Positions 44,222-53,775 are shown, counted from the stretch's first letter. The stretch is 64,000 nucleotides of DNA from Flavobacterium sp. ASV13 (GCF_000745775.1 NZ_JQJY01000002.1:372001-436000), one strand, 5' to 3'. The notes: a model not told the origin generated them from the sequence alone. Translations and numbers: made by a program.

Positions 44222-44551
44222 ATGGCCGAAGAAAATTTTTTCGAAAGAGTTTATGCCGTTGCAAGACAAATTCCGTACGGAAAAGTAACTTCTTATGGTG
44301 CAATTGCAAAAGCTTTAGGAACAGCGCGATCTGCACGAATGGTTGGCTGGGCAATGAATGCTTGTCATAATATGGATGATGTTCCCGCACACAGAGTCGT
44401 AAACCGAAAAGGACTTTTGACAGGAAAACATCATTTTGACGGAACGAATTTAATGCAGCAACTTTTAGAAAATGAAGGCATTGAAGTTGTTGATAACCAA
44501 ATTATAGATTTCGAAAAACATTTTTGGCAACCTGAAATCTCTACCATATAA
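44222..44551 (+). CDS. Alkyltransferase-like (ATL) protein
   Basis: The 109-residue protein is a small MGMT C-terminal domain: IPYGKVTSYGAIAKALG (HTH), ARSARMVGWAMN with the Arg finger, then PAHRVVNRKGLL. The alkyl-accepting Cys of PCHRV is Ala (A56), so it cannot repair alone. ATL proteins flag O6-alkylguanine for nucleotide excision repair. Confidence 0.93.
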   Translation: MAEENFFERVYAVARQIPYGKVTSYGAIAKALGTARSARMVGWAMNACHNMDDVPAHRVVNRKGLLTGKHHFDGTNLMQQLLENEGIEVVDNQIIDFEKHFWQPEISTI

Positions 44552-44593
44552 GTGATATAAGTCCATTTAAAGTTTTGATTTACCTTGCCATTT

Positions 44594-44667
44594 AATCTCG
44601 CAAAGTCGCGAAGTCGCAAAGAAAATTTAAAAATAAGCTTTGCGACTTCGCGACTTTGCGAGAGATT
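44594..44667. repeat. CTCGCAAAGTCGC word inverted repeat
   Basis: AATCTCGCAAAGTCGCGAAG and CTTCGCGACTTTGCGAGAG are arms of a long near-perfect hairpin with an AT-rich centre. It belongs to the same family as the repeat near 18.9 kb and lies between convergent genes. Confidence 0.75.
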
Positions 44668-44707
44668 TATGTGCAACGCATAAAATGAACTTATATGATT
44701 CATTTTT

Positions 44708-46033
44708 TTAAATCAAACAAATCACAAAACTTGTTCTATCTTCATCGGTTTGGTAGCTTAAATAGCCGCCATGCGCTTCAATAATATTTTTTGAAAGTGT
44801 TAAACCAATTCCGGCGCCGTCTTTTCTGGTGGTAAAAAACGGAAGAAAAACTTTATCCTGAATTTCTGGAGCAATTCCTTTTCCGTTATCTGAAATCGAA
44901 ATGAAAAAGCGATTGTTTTCCGTATAACTCGAAACATACATTTTCTTTTCAGATTTTTCCTTTAATGCATGAATACTGTTGGTAATCAAATTAATAATTA
45001 CTTGTTCCATTTGATTTTTATCAATCATAATCGAGCGCGAACTATGACTTTCATTAATCAATTCAATATTTTCAGCTTTTAAAATCGGACTCATGATGCG
45101 AAGGCAATCCTCAAAAAGCGCATTTATTGACGTCATTTGTTTTGTTGGCGTTGGCAACATGGCCAATTTTCGGTAGTTTTCAACAAAAACCTGCAAATGA
45201 TCGCTTCGATTTATTATAGTCGAAATACTGCTTTTGATGTCTTCAAAATCATCTTCTTCCAATTTTTCCTGATCGACAATGTGGAGTAAATTCTGCGAAA
45301 GCGCACGAATTGGCGTCAAAGAATTCATTAATTCATGCGAAATAATTTTCATCAAATTGATCCAGGCTTCTTTTTCTTTTTTCTCAATAACGCGCTGGAT
45401 ACTGTCCAATAAAATGATAAAATATTCTCGATTATAACTTTGCGTTCGCGAAGTCTGAAGCATAAAAGTCTGCAAATCCTGTTCTTCAATTTTAATAGAA
45501 ATAGCCGATTTTAATTCGCTGAAATCTGTTTTCTCAATTTCGAAACAAAGCGACGGAAGATAATTTTTAAGGTATTTCCAATGACTCACTTTTGGCACTT
45601 TAAACAAATCTGAAAAACAGTCGTTCATCAAAAAAATATTCCAATCGTCGTTTTCTTTTTCCAAAATCAAAGCGGCGCTTTCAATATTGTTCAAAAGTGA
45701 ACGATAAATCAATTCTTTCGAAATTTGTTCTTGTTGTTGTACTTTTAAAGTTTCATACAAAAGATAGAGACTTTCAAAATTATCTTTTCTATTTTCTTCG
45801 GGGAAATTGGTTGTGAAATCATTTTGCAAAATCGAAAGCAACGTTCTGTCGTAAAACTGCAATTGATTTTTGACATAAAAATACATTTCGGCAAGCATTA
45901 TGAAAACAAAAACACCAACCAAAATTGCGTTATAATAAAACATTTTATAAATCAGAAAAACGCAGAAAAAAAAGAGTATCATTACAAACAAGACTCTTAC
46001 GAATAAAGCGTTATAAAATTTCCAGTTTTTCAT
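44708..46033 (-). CDS. Sensor histidine kinase
   Basis: The 441-residue protein (ATG at MKNWKFYNAL) has two membrane helices (about 11-29 and 35-53) with almost no extracytoplasmic loop, then a PAS-like region (about 95-215). HisKA follows with ISHELMNSLTPIRALSQ carrying the phospho-His, and then HATPase with LINLITNSIHAL (N box), ISDNGKGI (G1) and GAGIGLTLSKNIIEAHGG (G2). It resembles NtrB/NtrY-type kinases that partner sigma-54 activators. It follows the regulator gene downstream, with a word-repeat hairpin between. Confidence 0.93.
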   Translation of the reverse strand: MKNWKFYNALFVRVLFVMILFFFCVFLIYKMFYYNAILVGVFVFIMLAEMYFYVKNQLQFYDRTLLSILQNDFTTNFPEENRKDNFESLYLLYETLKVQQQEQISKELIYRSLLNNIESAALILEKENDDWNIFLMNDCFSDLFKVPKVSHWKYLKNYLPSLCFEIEKTDFSELKSAISIKIEEQDLQTFMLQTSRTQSYNREYFIILLDSIQRVIEKKEKEAWINLMKIISHELMNSLTPIRALSQNLLHIVDQEKLEEDDFEDIKSSISTIINRSDHLQVFVENYRKLAMLPTPTKQMTSINALFEDCLRIMSPILKAENIELINESHSSRSIMIDKNQMEQVIINLITNSIHALKEKSEKKMYVSSYTENNRFFISISDNGKGIAPEIQDKVFLPFFTTRKDGAGIGLTLSKNIIEAHGGYLSYQTDEDRTSFVICLI

Positions 46034-46063
46034 TGTTTTTATTTTTTTATGCTGATGAAAATC

Positions 46064-46172
46064 TAACCGCAAAGGTCGCAAAGATTTTACGCAAAGAACG
46101 CCATACAGCTTTGCGAACTTAATAAAGTATTTACATACGTTACAAAAAATTACTTTGCGTACTTTGCGGTTA
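46064..46172. repeat. TAACCGCAAAG...CTTTGCGGTTA inverted repeat, copy 3
   Basis: The outer arms TAACCGCAAAG and CTTTGCGGTTA are perfect; the inner arms are partly decayed. It occupies nearly the whole gap between regulator and kinase genes and could lower kinase expression relative to the regulator. Confidence 0.75.
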
Positions 46173-46187
46173 TATCAACGCTTTTCT

Positions 46188-47534
46188 TTAAGTATTCTTT
46201 AGATCGTATTTTTCAATTCTTCTGTACAAAGCAGCTCTCGACAATCCTAATTCTTCAGCTGTTTTTGAGATATTTCCGTGATGTTTGAAAAGTGCTTTTT
46301 CAATCGCCGTTTTCTCTAATTCAGATAACGGATTTTCGTCATTTTCCTGAATTTCTTCAAAATCCAAGATATCAAGATCCTGAACTGAAATTATATTATT
46401 GTCGGCCAAAATCAGCGCGCGTTCAATCTTATTTTGCATTTCACGAACATTTCCTTTCCAAGGATATTTTTCTAAATAAGGCGCAACATTATCTGCAAAA
46501 CTCCAATTATCCTGATTGTACTTTTCAGCAATCTGGTCGAGAACAAAATTTGCCATCGGAACAATATCTTCTTTTCGCTCGCGCAAAGGCGGCAAATTGA
46601 TTTCCATTGTATTGATTCGGTACAGCAAATCTTCTCTGAAAATCTTGTTTTTTACCTCGGCTTTAATATCATTATTGGTTGCCGAAATTATTCGAACATT
46701 CAAAGGTCTTGCTTTACTTTCGCCCAAACGCGTCACAGTTTTAGTCTGCAAAACGTGCAATAATTTAGATTGTAAATGAAGCGGAATATTCCCAATTTCG
46801 TCCAGAAAAATAGTTCCGTTTTGAGCATTTTCAAATCGTCCTGCTGTATCTGTTTTTGCATCAGTAAAAGCGCCTTTTGCATATCCGAAAAGTTCGCTTT
46901 CGAATAAATTATCACTCAAAGAACCCAAGTCAACATGTACAAAAGGCTCATTTTTTCGATCTGAATTCTGATGAATAAACTCTGCAAAAACATATTTTCC
47001 GGTTCCGTTTTCACCTAAAATCAACACATTTGCGTCGGTTCTTGCTACTTTTTCAGCAATTGAATAGGCTTGTTTTATTTTTTGAGAAGTTCCGGTAAAA
47101 TATCTTTTTTCGGCTTTTTCAACAATTGGTTTTTTATTGTTTTTTCGGCTTTCGGCGACAGCCTTATCAATTGTTTCGAGTAATTTTTCGTTGTTCCAAG
47201 GTTTTAAAACATAATCAAAAGCGCCCATTTTGATTCCTTCAACAGCAGTATCAATTTTCCCAAAAGCAGTCATTAAAATCACGATTGTATTTGGAGAAAG
47301 GATTTTGATTTCTTTCAACCAATGAATTCCTTCGCGTCCATCTTCAAACCCAATTCGGTAATTCATGTCTAACAAAACCACATTTATATCATTTTCACTT
47401 AAAGCCGTAATGATTTTTTTGGGACTATTTTCGGTAAAAATCGTTTCAAAATGTTTTTTGAGAATCATTTTTGCCGAAAAAAGAATTTCTTCCTGATCGT
47501 CAACAACTAATATTTGGGCTTGTTTTTTTCTCAT
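46188..47534 (-). CDS. NtrC-type sigma-54 response regulator
   Basis: The 448-residue protein (ATG at MRKKQAQILVVDD) has a receiver domain (D56 as phosphoacceptor) and an AAA+ domain with Walker A GENGTGKY (174-181), sigma-54 loop GAFTDA (221-226, in place of GAFTGA) and Walker B TIFLDEIG. A Fis-type HTH (NISKTAEELGLSRAALYRRI) closes it. The longer in-frame start would cover a dyad that looks like its own binding site, which favours the shorter start. It is divergent from an HlyD/ABC efflux operon, the likely target, with its kinase downstream. Confidence 0.94.
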   Translation of the reverse strand: MRKKQAQILVVDDQEEILFSAKMILKKHFETIFTENSPKKIITALSENDINVVLLDMNYRIGFEDGREGIHWLKEIKILSPNTIVILMTAFGKIDTAVEGIKMGAFDYVLKPWNNEKLLETIDKAVAESRKNNKKPIVEKAEKRYFTGTSQKIKQAYSIAEKVARTDANVLILGENGTGKYVFAEFIHQNSDRKNEPFVHVDLGSLSDNLFESELFGYAKGAFTDAKTDTAGRFENAQNGTIFLDEIGNIPLHLQSKLLHVLQTKTVTRLGESKARPLNVRIISATNNDIKAEVKNKIFREDLLYRINTMEINLPPLRERKEDIVPMANFVLDQIAEKYNQDNWSFADNVAPYLEKYPWKGNVREMQNKIERALILADNNIISVQDLDILDFEEIQENDENPLSELEKTAIEKALFKHHGNISKTAEELGLSRAALYRRIEKYDLKNT

Positions 47535-47546
47535 GCTTTCTTTTTT

Positions 47547-47584
47547 TGTTCGATTTTGAACGGTCAACTGTTCATTATCGAACA
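47547..47584. promoter_or_regulatory. 38-bp dyad, likely enhancer site of the regulator
   Basis: The outer arms TGTTCGAT/ATCGAACA and inner arms TGAAC/GTTCA share the same centre. In all 15 of 19 positions per half-site are symmetric. It lies 12 bases before the regulator ATG and about 65-100 bases upstream of the sigma-54-like element of the divergent gene, a usual distance for an enhancer. Confidence 0.65.
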
Positions 47585-47648
47585 CTCTTTTTTTGGACTG
47601 TTTTCAGAACCTTCTTTAAAATCAATGCTTTACAAATAATAAATTTTG

Positions 47649-47663
47649 TGGCACAGTATTTAC
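47649..47663 (+). promoter_or_regulatory. Sigma-54-like -24/-12 element
   Basis: TGGCAC, five bases, TTAC. It fits the consensus TGGCAC-N5-TTGC at all but one base (A for G in the -12 box). The ATG of the HlyD gene is 30 bases downstream. An inverted repeat TTACC-N4-GGTAA overlaps its end. Confidence 0.5.
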
Positions 47664-47692
47664 CTATTGGTAATCAGTAAATTATTTAAAAA

Positions 47693-48937
47693 ATGGATAA
47701 GGTAATTCCTCGTAAAAATAGAAAATTTAGATATCTCACAATAGCAATTGGAGTTTTTTTAGTTTTGGTAGCAATCGTGTTTTTCTCGTTTAACACAAAA
47801 AGAAGTTTAAATGTAAAAGCCGAAGAACTTTCGATCCAAAAAGTTGAAAAAGCTTTTTTTGAAGATTTTGTGGTTTTTCAGGCCAAAGTTGAACCGCTCA
47901 ACGTAATGCTTGTGAACGTTACAGAAGGAGGATCTGTAAAAGAGATTTTCGTTGAAAACGGCGCAATGGTAACTAAAGGACAATCATTGGCACGTTTGTA
48001 CAATCCAAACACTGAATTGAATTACTTGACTCAGGAAACTGCAATTATTGAGCAAATCAATAATTTAAATACAGGAAAATTAAACATCAGAAATCAGGAA
48101 TTGAATTTAAATAAAGATTTGGTTTTGATCGAACACGATTATAACGACGCCAAAAGATTATACGATATGAATTCGAAATTGTACGATAAAGATGTGATTT
48201 CGAAAAACGACTGGAATACTTTTAAAGAAAGTCTTCGTTTTCAGGAAGAACGAAAAAGAACTATTCAGCAAAGCATTCAAAAAGAAAAACAATCGAATCA
48301 AGTTCAGATTTCACAAATTAACCGCTCGATTCAGACTATGGAAAAAAGTTTGGATATTTTGAGAAACAACAAGAAAAACTTCTTAATCACCGCTCCAGAA
48401 TCTGGCCGATTAACTTCATTTGAAGTTGTCTTAGGACAAAATTTTCAGGCAGGTCAAAGCATCGGGAAAATCGACTCAAAACGTGGTTATAAACTGGCTG
48501 CCGATGTTGATGAATTTTATTTGGAGAAAGTTCGCGAAGGTTTGAAAGGTCAGGTAGAATTTAAAGGGAAAAATCTTGAAGTTATTGTGACCAAAGTAAT
48601 TCCGGAAGTAAAAGGCGGACATTTTACAGTAGAATTAGCTTTTACATCTAAAGAAAATATCACTTTACAAGACGGACTTAGTTTTGGTGTAAAACTAATT
48701 TTATCAGAAAGAAATAAAATATTAGTGCTGCCAAAAGGAAGCTTCAATCAAGAAACTGCAGGGAAATGGATTTTTGTAACAAAAGGAAATAAAGCCGAAA
48801 GAAGAAATATAAAATTAGGCAGAGAAAATCCTTCTTATTATGAAGTTCTGGAAGGATTAAAAGAAGACGAATCTGTAATCACTTCATCATATACAGATTA
48901 TAAAGATATTGAGGAGCTTTCTATTAGTAGTCAATAA
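47693..48937 (+). CDS. HlyD-family efflux adaptor
   Basis: The 414-residue protein has a membrane anchor (about 16-33), split lipoyl-like halves (VTEGGSVKEIFVENGAMVTK, about 75-94, and LITAPESGRLTSFEVVLGQN), a coiled-coil hairpin (about 110-225) and a beta-barrel end. It is the periplasmic partner of the MacB-like ABC transporter encoded downstream. No TolC-type gene is adjacent. Confidence 0.92.
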   Translation: MDKVIPRKNRKFRYLTIAIGVFLVLVAIVFFSFNTKRSLNVKAEELSIQKVEKAFFEDFVVFQAKVEPLNVMLVNVTEGGSVKEIFVENGAMVTKGQSLARLYNPNTELNYLTQETAIIEQINNLNTGKLNIRNQELNLNKDLVLIEHDYNDAKRLYDMNSKLYDKDVISKNDWNTFKESLRFQEERKRTIQQSIQKEKQSNQVQISQINRSIQTMEKSLDILRNNKKNFLITAPESGRLTSFEVVLGQNFQAGQSIGKIDSKRGYKLAADVDEFYLEKVREGLKGQVEFKGKNLEVIVTKVIPEVKGGHFTVELAFTSKENITLQDGLSFGVKLILSERNKILVLPKGSFNQETAGKWIFVTKGNKAERRNIKLGRENPSYYEVLEGLKEDESVITSSYTDYKDIEELSISSQ

Positions 48938-48940
48938 TTT

Positions 48941-49009
48941 GTTTCAAGTTTCAGGTTTCAAGTTTCAGGTTTTGCGCAACGAAACAACCTGAAACTTGAA
49001 ACCTGAAAC
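48941..49009. repeat. GTTTCAGGTTTCAAG word inverted repeat
   Basis: TTTCAGGTTTCAAGTTTCAG and CTGAAACTTGAAACCTGAAA form a long, nearly perfect stem around TTTTGCGCAACGAAAC. It sits within the efflux operon between the adaptor and ATPase genes and may set relative mRNA levels. Confidence 0.7.
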
Positions 49010-49080
49010 AAACAAAAAAATCATCATTTCAATCATCAATCAAAAAACGTAATTAACAACATTTAACACCTTTACAAAAA

Positions 49081-49788
49081 ATGATAACAATTCAAAATTT
49101 AACCAAAGTTTTTAGAACAGAAGAAGTAGAAACATCAGCATTGAGCGGTATTTCTTTAGAAATTAAAAAAGGTGATTTTTTAACTATCATGGGGCCTTCA
49201 GGTTGTGGAAAATCGACTTTATTAAATATCATCGGACTTTTAGACAGCGCTACTGATGGAAGTTATAAATTATTAGATCAAGAAATGATTGGTCTTAAAG
49301 AAAAAGGAAGAGCGCAGGTTCGCAAAGAAAATATCGGATTCATTTTTCAGAATTTCAACTTGATCGACGAACTTTCTGTTTACGACAATATCGAATTGCC
49401 TTTGCTTTACAACAACGTAAAAGCTTCGGAAAGAAAACAAAAAATTGAAGCTATTGCTGAGAAATTGAATATTTCACATCGTTTGAAACATTTTCCACAA
49501 CAGCTTTCTGGAGGTCAACAACAAAGAGTTGCCGTTGCAAGAGCTTTGGTTAACGATCCAAAAATAATTCTTGCCGATGAGCCAACAGGAAACTTAGACA
49601 GTAAAAACGGTAATGAAGTAATGGAACTTTTAACCGATTTGCACGCAAAAGGCGCAACAATTTTGATGGTAACCCACTCTGATTATGATGCTTCGTTCTC
49701 GCAAAGAACCATTCATATGAAAGATGGTGTGATATTCTCTGAAAAATTAAACCAGAGAAATGTAGATGTTTTTATGGACGCTAAATAA
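49081..49788 (+). CDS. ABC transporter ATPase (MacB/LolD type)
   Basis: The 235-residue protein has Walker A GPSGCGKST, Q-loop FIFQNFNLIDELSVYDN, signature LSGGQQQR, Walker B IILADEPTGNLDS and the switch His in VTHS. It is the ATPase for the FtsX/MacB-type permease encoded next but one. A 23-codon hydrophobic ORF starts seven bases after its stop. Confidence 0.96.
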   Translation: MITIQNLTKVFRTEEVETSALSGISLEIKKGDFLTIMGPSGCGKSTLLNIIGLLDSATDGSYKLLDQEMIGLKEKGRAQVRKENIGFIFQNFNLIDELSVYDNIELPLLYNNVKASERKQKIEAIAEKLNISHRLKHFPQQLSGGQQQRVAVARALVNDPKIILADEPTGNLDSKNGNEVMELLTDLHAKGATILMVTHSDYDASFSQRTIHMKDGVIFSEKLNQRNVDVFMDAK

Positions 49789-49795
49789 AAGAAAA

Positions 49796-49867
49796 ATGGT
49801 AAAATTTATCGTAGCAGCAATTGTAATTCTGGTAGAATTCGTCTGCAAAATATGGGCTTTGATTTAA
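49796..49867 (+). CDS. Possible 23-aa membrane micropeptide
   Basis: ATG to TAA encodes MVKFIVAAIVILVEFVCKIW plus ALI: one hydrophobic helix with a Lys at each end, typical of membrane micropeptides. It begins seven bases after the ATPase stop and ends 47 bases before the permease ATG, so it lies in the operon. It could modulate the ABC transporter, or be chance. Confidence 0.4.
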   Translation: MVKFIVAAIVILVEFVCKIWALI

Positions 49868-49914
49868 AAAACTAATTGGGTTGCAAAACCTAAATAACTA
49901 CAAAAAACACTACC

Positions 49915-52347
49915 ATGATTTCTAACTGGTTTAAAATATTTATTTATCATTTGAAGCAAAACAAAATGTTTTCGTTTTTGAATGTTTTAGGATTAAGCAT
50001 TGGCGTTGCCAGCGTAATCTTTGCGATTTTGTATTGGAACAATGAACATGCTTATGATCAATGGAATCCGAACAAAGAAAACGCTTATATGGTCTTGAAC
50101 AAAATTGGCGCAACAGGTGATACTTGGGGTTCAAACTCGATTCCGTTTGGGGAAACCTGTAAAGCGACAATTCCTGAGATCGAAAAAATCTGCTTCTTTA
50201 ATACTTGGTATGACGAGGATATCATCAAATATCAAGGTCAAAAATTGATGGCGAAAAAAATTACCGTAAGCGACGAAAATTTCTTTGATTTTTTCCCTTT
50301 CGAAATCCTGAAAGGCGCTAAAACCAATATTTTAAAAGAAAAAAACAGCGTTGCACTCTCTGAAGAACAAGCAAAATTGATTTTTAAAGACGAAGATCCT
50401 ATTGGAAAAGCGATCACATACAATACCGGAACATATACTGTAAAAGCGGTTTATCGAATTATTTCACCTTCATCTATAGAACCAAATTATGTTTTTAGCG
50501 GTGTAAAACGTGAAAATGATATTAACAGTTGGGGAAATTTCAATTACGGTTTATTAGTAAAGATCAAAAAAGGTGCTGATCCGGTTGCTGTTTTGAAGAA
50601 AATGCAAAACGTTAATTATGTAAACCGAACTTTAAAAGATGCCAAAGAAAATGGCCAAACTCCAGAACAATATGTAAAAGAAAATGGCGAAATCACAGTT
50701 ATTTTAGACCAAATACAAATGTCTCGTTTGCACGGAACAAAAAGTTCGGCAGGACAAAATTTTCCTGAAGGTGTAGGGAATTTAAAATTGCTTTATATCA
50801 TGGCCGGTTTGTCTATTTTGATTTTGGTTTTATCATTGGTAAACTACATCAATTTAGCGACTGCATCGGCAATCAAACGTGCTAAAGAAGTTGGTGTTCG
50901 CAAAATTGTGGGCGCTACCAAAAACCAAATTATTACTCAATTTATATTTGAAACTGCAATAATTGTCGTACTTGCCATAGTGTTTGCACTTGCCATCGTA
51001 GAGCTTTCGTTGCCGTATTATAATACATTTTTGAAGAAGACTTTAACCATGAATGGGAGCGAATTTTACCTGCAACTTATTATGATTTTTGGATTAGTAA
51101 TCATTCTTGCAGGTATTTTCCCAGCCATTTATATTTCAAATTTTGAGACTTTAAAAGTACTTAAAGGGAATTTTTCTAGAAGTAAAAGCGGTATCTGGAT
51201 TCGAAATTCAATGCTTATTTTTCAATTCGGAATCGCAGCGTTTTTTATCATTGGTGCTTTAATTGTCAATTCACAGGTAAATTATATGATGAACAAAGAT
51301 CTTGGTTTTAGCGGAGATCAAGTAATTTCGATTCCTTACAACAAACCAGACAGACAAAAAAGAACGCAGCAATATGGCGTTGACAAACCAGAAATCAAAA
51401 AAATACCAGGAGTTTTAGACGTTACTACATTTGCAGGAAGTTTTGGTGGAAGCACAAATTCAAGTTCTGGATTTACGCATAACGGAATTTTTGTTCAGCC
51501 ACGAAATGCAGAAATAGATTTTGGGTTTCTGGAAATGATGAAAATCAAAATTGTTGAAGGGCGTGATTTATCTCCAAAATTTGCTTCTGACACGGTGAGC
51601 AGTATGTTGATTAATGAAACACTTGCCAAAACTTTGAATTTAAAAAACCCAATAAACACCATAATTACTTCAGGCTGGTCTAAAAACGATAGTGGGAATT
51701 TGAAATTTAAAATCGTAGGTGTTGTTAAAGATTTTCATATTACAGGTTTACAAAATAAAGTGCCTCCAATGGTTTTTATAAACATCAAAACCTTGGGATG
51801 GAACAACTTCAATAATATTTTTGTAAAAGTATCGCCAAATAATTTAACAGAAACGTTAGAAAAATTGAAATCATACTGGGCTAAAAATGTAAATCCTGAT
51901 TATCCTTTTGAATATGAATTTGTTAACAAAGGATTTGCAAGAACATATCAGGAACAAATCAAGCAAAAAAACCTGTTTTTCATTCTAAATTTGGTCGTAA
52001 TTATAATTGCCGTGTTCGGATTATTCGCTTTGGCATCATTTTCGATGGAGAGAAGACTGAAAGAAATTGCAATTAGAAAAACGCTAGGCGCAGAAACTGA
52101 CATTTTGCTTAAAGAATTATCTAAACAATATGTCTTATTCTGTTTGCTTGGATTTGGAATCGGAATCGGTCCTGCTTATATTTTATTACAAAAATGGCTT
52201 GAAGATTACGCATTCAGAATCAATATTTCGACTTTGCCATTTTCAATCGCATTAGTTTCATTACTGTTTTTAACTTTGCTGATTGTTTTAACAAAAGCAT
52301 ATCAAGTAACTAAAATCGATGTTTTGAAATACCTAAAATACGAATAA
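49915..52347 (+). CDS. MacB/FtsX-family ABC permease
   Basis: The 810-residue protein has an N-terminal helix (about 17-40), a large periplasmic core (about 45-285), three helices (about 290-405), then a second helix/periplasm/three-helix half. This is the duplicated flavobacterial form of MacB-type permease. ASAIKRAKEVGVRKIVGAT and SMERRLKEIAIRKTLGAE are the paired FtsX coupling motifs. With the ATPase and adaptor it forms a mechanotransmission-type exporter, probably controlled by the divergent NtrC-type regulator. Confidence 0.94.
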   Translation: MISNWFKIFIYHLKQNKMFSFLNVLGLSIGVASVIFAILYWNNEHAYDQWNPNKENAYMVLNKIGATGDTWGSNSIPFGETCKATIPEIEKICFFNTWYDEDIIKYQGQKLMAKKITVSDENFFDFFPFEILKGAKTNILKEKNSVALSEEQAKLIFKDEDPIGKAITYNTGTYTVKAVYRIISPSSIEPNYVFSGVKRENDINSWGNFNYGLLVKIKKGADPVAVLKKMQNVNYVNRTLKDAKENGQTPEQYVKENGEITVILDQIQMSRLHGTKSSAGQNFPEGVGNLKLLYIMAGLSILILVLSLVNYINLATASAIKRAKEVGVRKIVGATKNQIITQFIFETAIIVVLAIVFALAIVELSLPYYNTFLKKTLTMNGSEFYLQLIMIFGLVIILAGIFPAIYISNFETLKVLKGNFSRSKSGIWIRNSMLIFQFGIAAFFIIGALIVNSQVNYMMNKDLGFSGDQVISIPYNKPDRQKRTQQYGVDKPEIKKIPGVLDVTTFAGSFGGSTNSSSGFTHNGIFVQPRNAEIDFGFLEMMKIKIVEGRDLSPKFASDTVSSMLINETLAKTLNLKNPINTIITSGWSKNDSGNLKFKIVGVVKDFHITGLQNKVPPMVFINIKTLGWNNFNNIFVKVSPNNLTETLEKLKSYWAKNVNPDYPFEYEFVNKGFARTYQEQIKQKNLFFILNLVVIIIAVFGLFALASFSMERRLKEIAIRKTLGAETDILLKELSKQYVLFCLLGFGIGIGPAYILLQKWLEDYAFRINISTLPFSIALVSLLFLTLLIVLTKAYQVTKIDVLKYLKYE

Positions 52348-52366
52348 CTTGTAGACCATTTTTTTT

Positions 52367-52406
52367 AAGAAACCCACCAAATCAAATCTTGGTGGGTTTC
52401 TTTTTT
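52367..52406 (+). terminator. Terminator of the efflux operon
   Basis: AAGAAACCCACCAA and TTGGTGGGTTTCTT form a perfect 14-bp stem followed by T6. Confidence 0.92.
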
Positions 52407-52568
52407 CTATTTTTAAATGAAATTCTTTGCTTCTCCAATCTAAAAATTGTTTCTAATTATTTTCTCCTTTCCTCCCTCTCTTTCAAAAAATCACAACTCC
52501 ATCATTTTGAATAATTTCAATATCAATAAATACGATTCAAAAAAAGTAAGAATCCGAACTTAATCTGT

Positions 52569-52576
52569 TATCTTTG
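52569..52576 (+). promoter_or_regulatory. Possible -7 box of the mrp gene
   Basis: TATCTTTG fits TAnnTTTG, 71 bases before the ATG. No good -33 box was found in the expected window. Confidence 0.35.
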
Positions 52577-52647
52577 CACTCTGAAACAAGTTTAAATAAA
52601 CATAGTGCTTAAATAAGTTTCATCATTAGAAAACACCTACATTAAAA

Positions 52648-53775
52648 ATGAAATTAGATAGAAAAGAAATTCTTAAAGCTCTAGAAACTATCACTATAGC
52701 TGGAGAAGGAAAAAATATGGTTGAAAGCGGTGCTGTTGCCAACGTTATTACATTTGGCGATGAAGTTGTAGTTGATTTAGTACTTCATACACCTGCAATG
52801 CACATCAAAAAAAGAGCAGAAGACGATGTTAAAAAAACAATTCACGAATTGATCTCTGCCGATGCAAAAATCAAAGTAAATATTAAAGTTGAAGTTCCTG
52901 AAAAAGTCGAAATCAAAGGTCGTGCTATTCCTGGAATCAAAAATATTATTGCCGTTGCTTCTGGAAAAGGAGGAGTTGGAAAATCAACTGTTACTGCAAA
53001 TCTTGCTGTAACACTTGCAAAAATGGGATTCAAGGTTGGAATTTTAGATGCTGATATCTACGGACCTTCGATGCCAATTATGTTTGACGTTGAAAACGAA
53101 AAACCAATTTCGGTTACAGTTGACGGAAAATCAAAAATGAAACCAGTTGAAAGTTATGAAATCAAAATACTTTCTATTGGATTTTTTACTGCACCAAGCC
53201 AGGCTGTAATTTGGAGAGGACCAATGGCAGCAAAAGCTTTAAACCAAATGCTTTTTGATGCTGATTGGGGAGAACTTGATTTCATGCTTCTTGATTTACC
53301 TCCAGGAACAGGAGACATTCACCTTTCTATCATGCAGTCACTTCCTATCACAGGTGCGGTTGTGGTAAGTACACCACAAGCTGTTGCACTTGCTGATGCT
53401 AAAAAAGGAGTTGCAATGTTCATGCAGGACAATATCAATGTTCCGGTTTTAGGAATTGTTGAAAATATGGCCTACTTTACTCCAGAAGAATTACCAAATA
53501 ATAAATATTATATCTTTGGACAAGAAGGAGCAAAAAATCTTGCTGCTGACTTAGATGTACCATTTTTAGGTGAAGTTCCAATTGTACAATCTATTCGTGA
53601 AGCAGGAGATTACGGTCGTCCGGCGGCTTTGCAAACAGCTTCAGTAATTGAAACTGTTTTTGAAGAAATCACACGAAATGTTGTACAGGAAACAGTAAAC
53701 AGAAACGAAAGCTTACCAGCAACAGAAGCCATTAAAATTACAACTATGGCAGGATGTTCAGCAGTGAAAAAATAA
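52648..53775 (+). CDS. Mrp/ApbC iron-sulfur carrier ATPase
   Basis: The 375-residue protein has an N-terminal DUF59/MIP18 domain (about 1-80) and a P-loop ATPase with the deviant Walker A GKGGVGKST and DADIYGPSMP. LLDLPPGTGD and VENMAYF follow. It carries and transfers Fe-S clusters. A NifU-like gene follows 81 bases downstream, then a 2Fe-2S ferredoxin gene two further on, so this is an Fe-S neighbourhood. Confidence 0.95.
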   Translation: MKLDRKEILKALETITIAGEGKNMVESGAVANVITFGDEVVVDLVLHTPAMHIKKRAEDDVKKTIHELISADAKIKVNIKVEVPEKVEIKGRAIPGIKNIIAVASGKGGVGKSTVTANLAVTLAKMGFKVGILDADIYGPSMPIMFDVENEKPISVTVDGKSKMKPVESYEIKILSIGFFTAPSQAVIWRGPMAAKALNQMLFDADWGELDFMLLDLPPGTGDIHLSIMQSLPITGAVVVSTPQAVALADAKKGVAMFMQDNINVPVLGIVENMAYFTPEELPNNKYYIFGQEGAKNLAADLDVPFLGEVPIVQSIREAGDYGRPAALQTASVIETVFEEITRNVVQETVNRNESLPATEAIKITTMAGCSAVKK

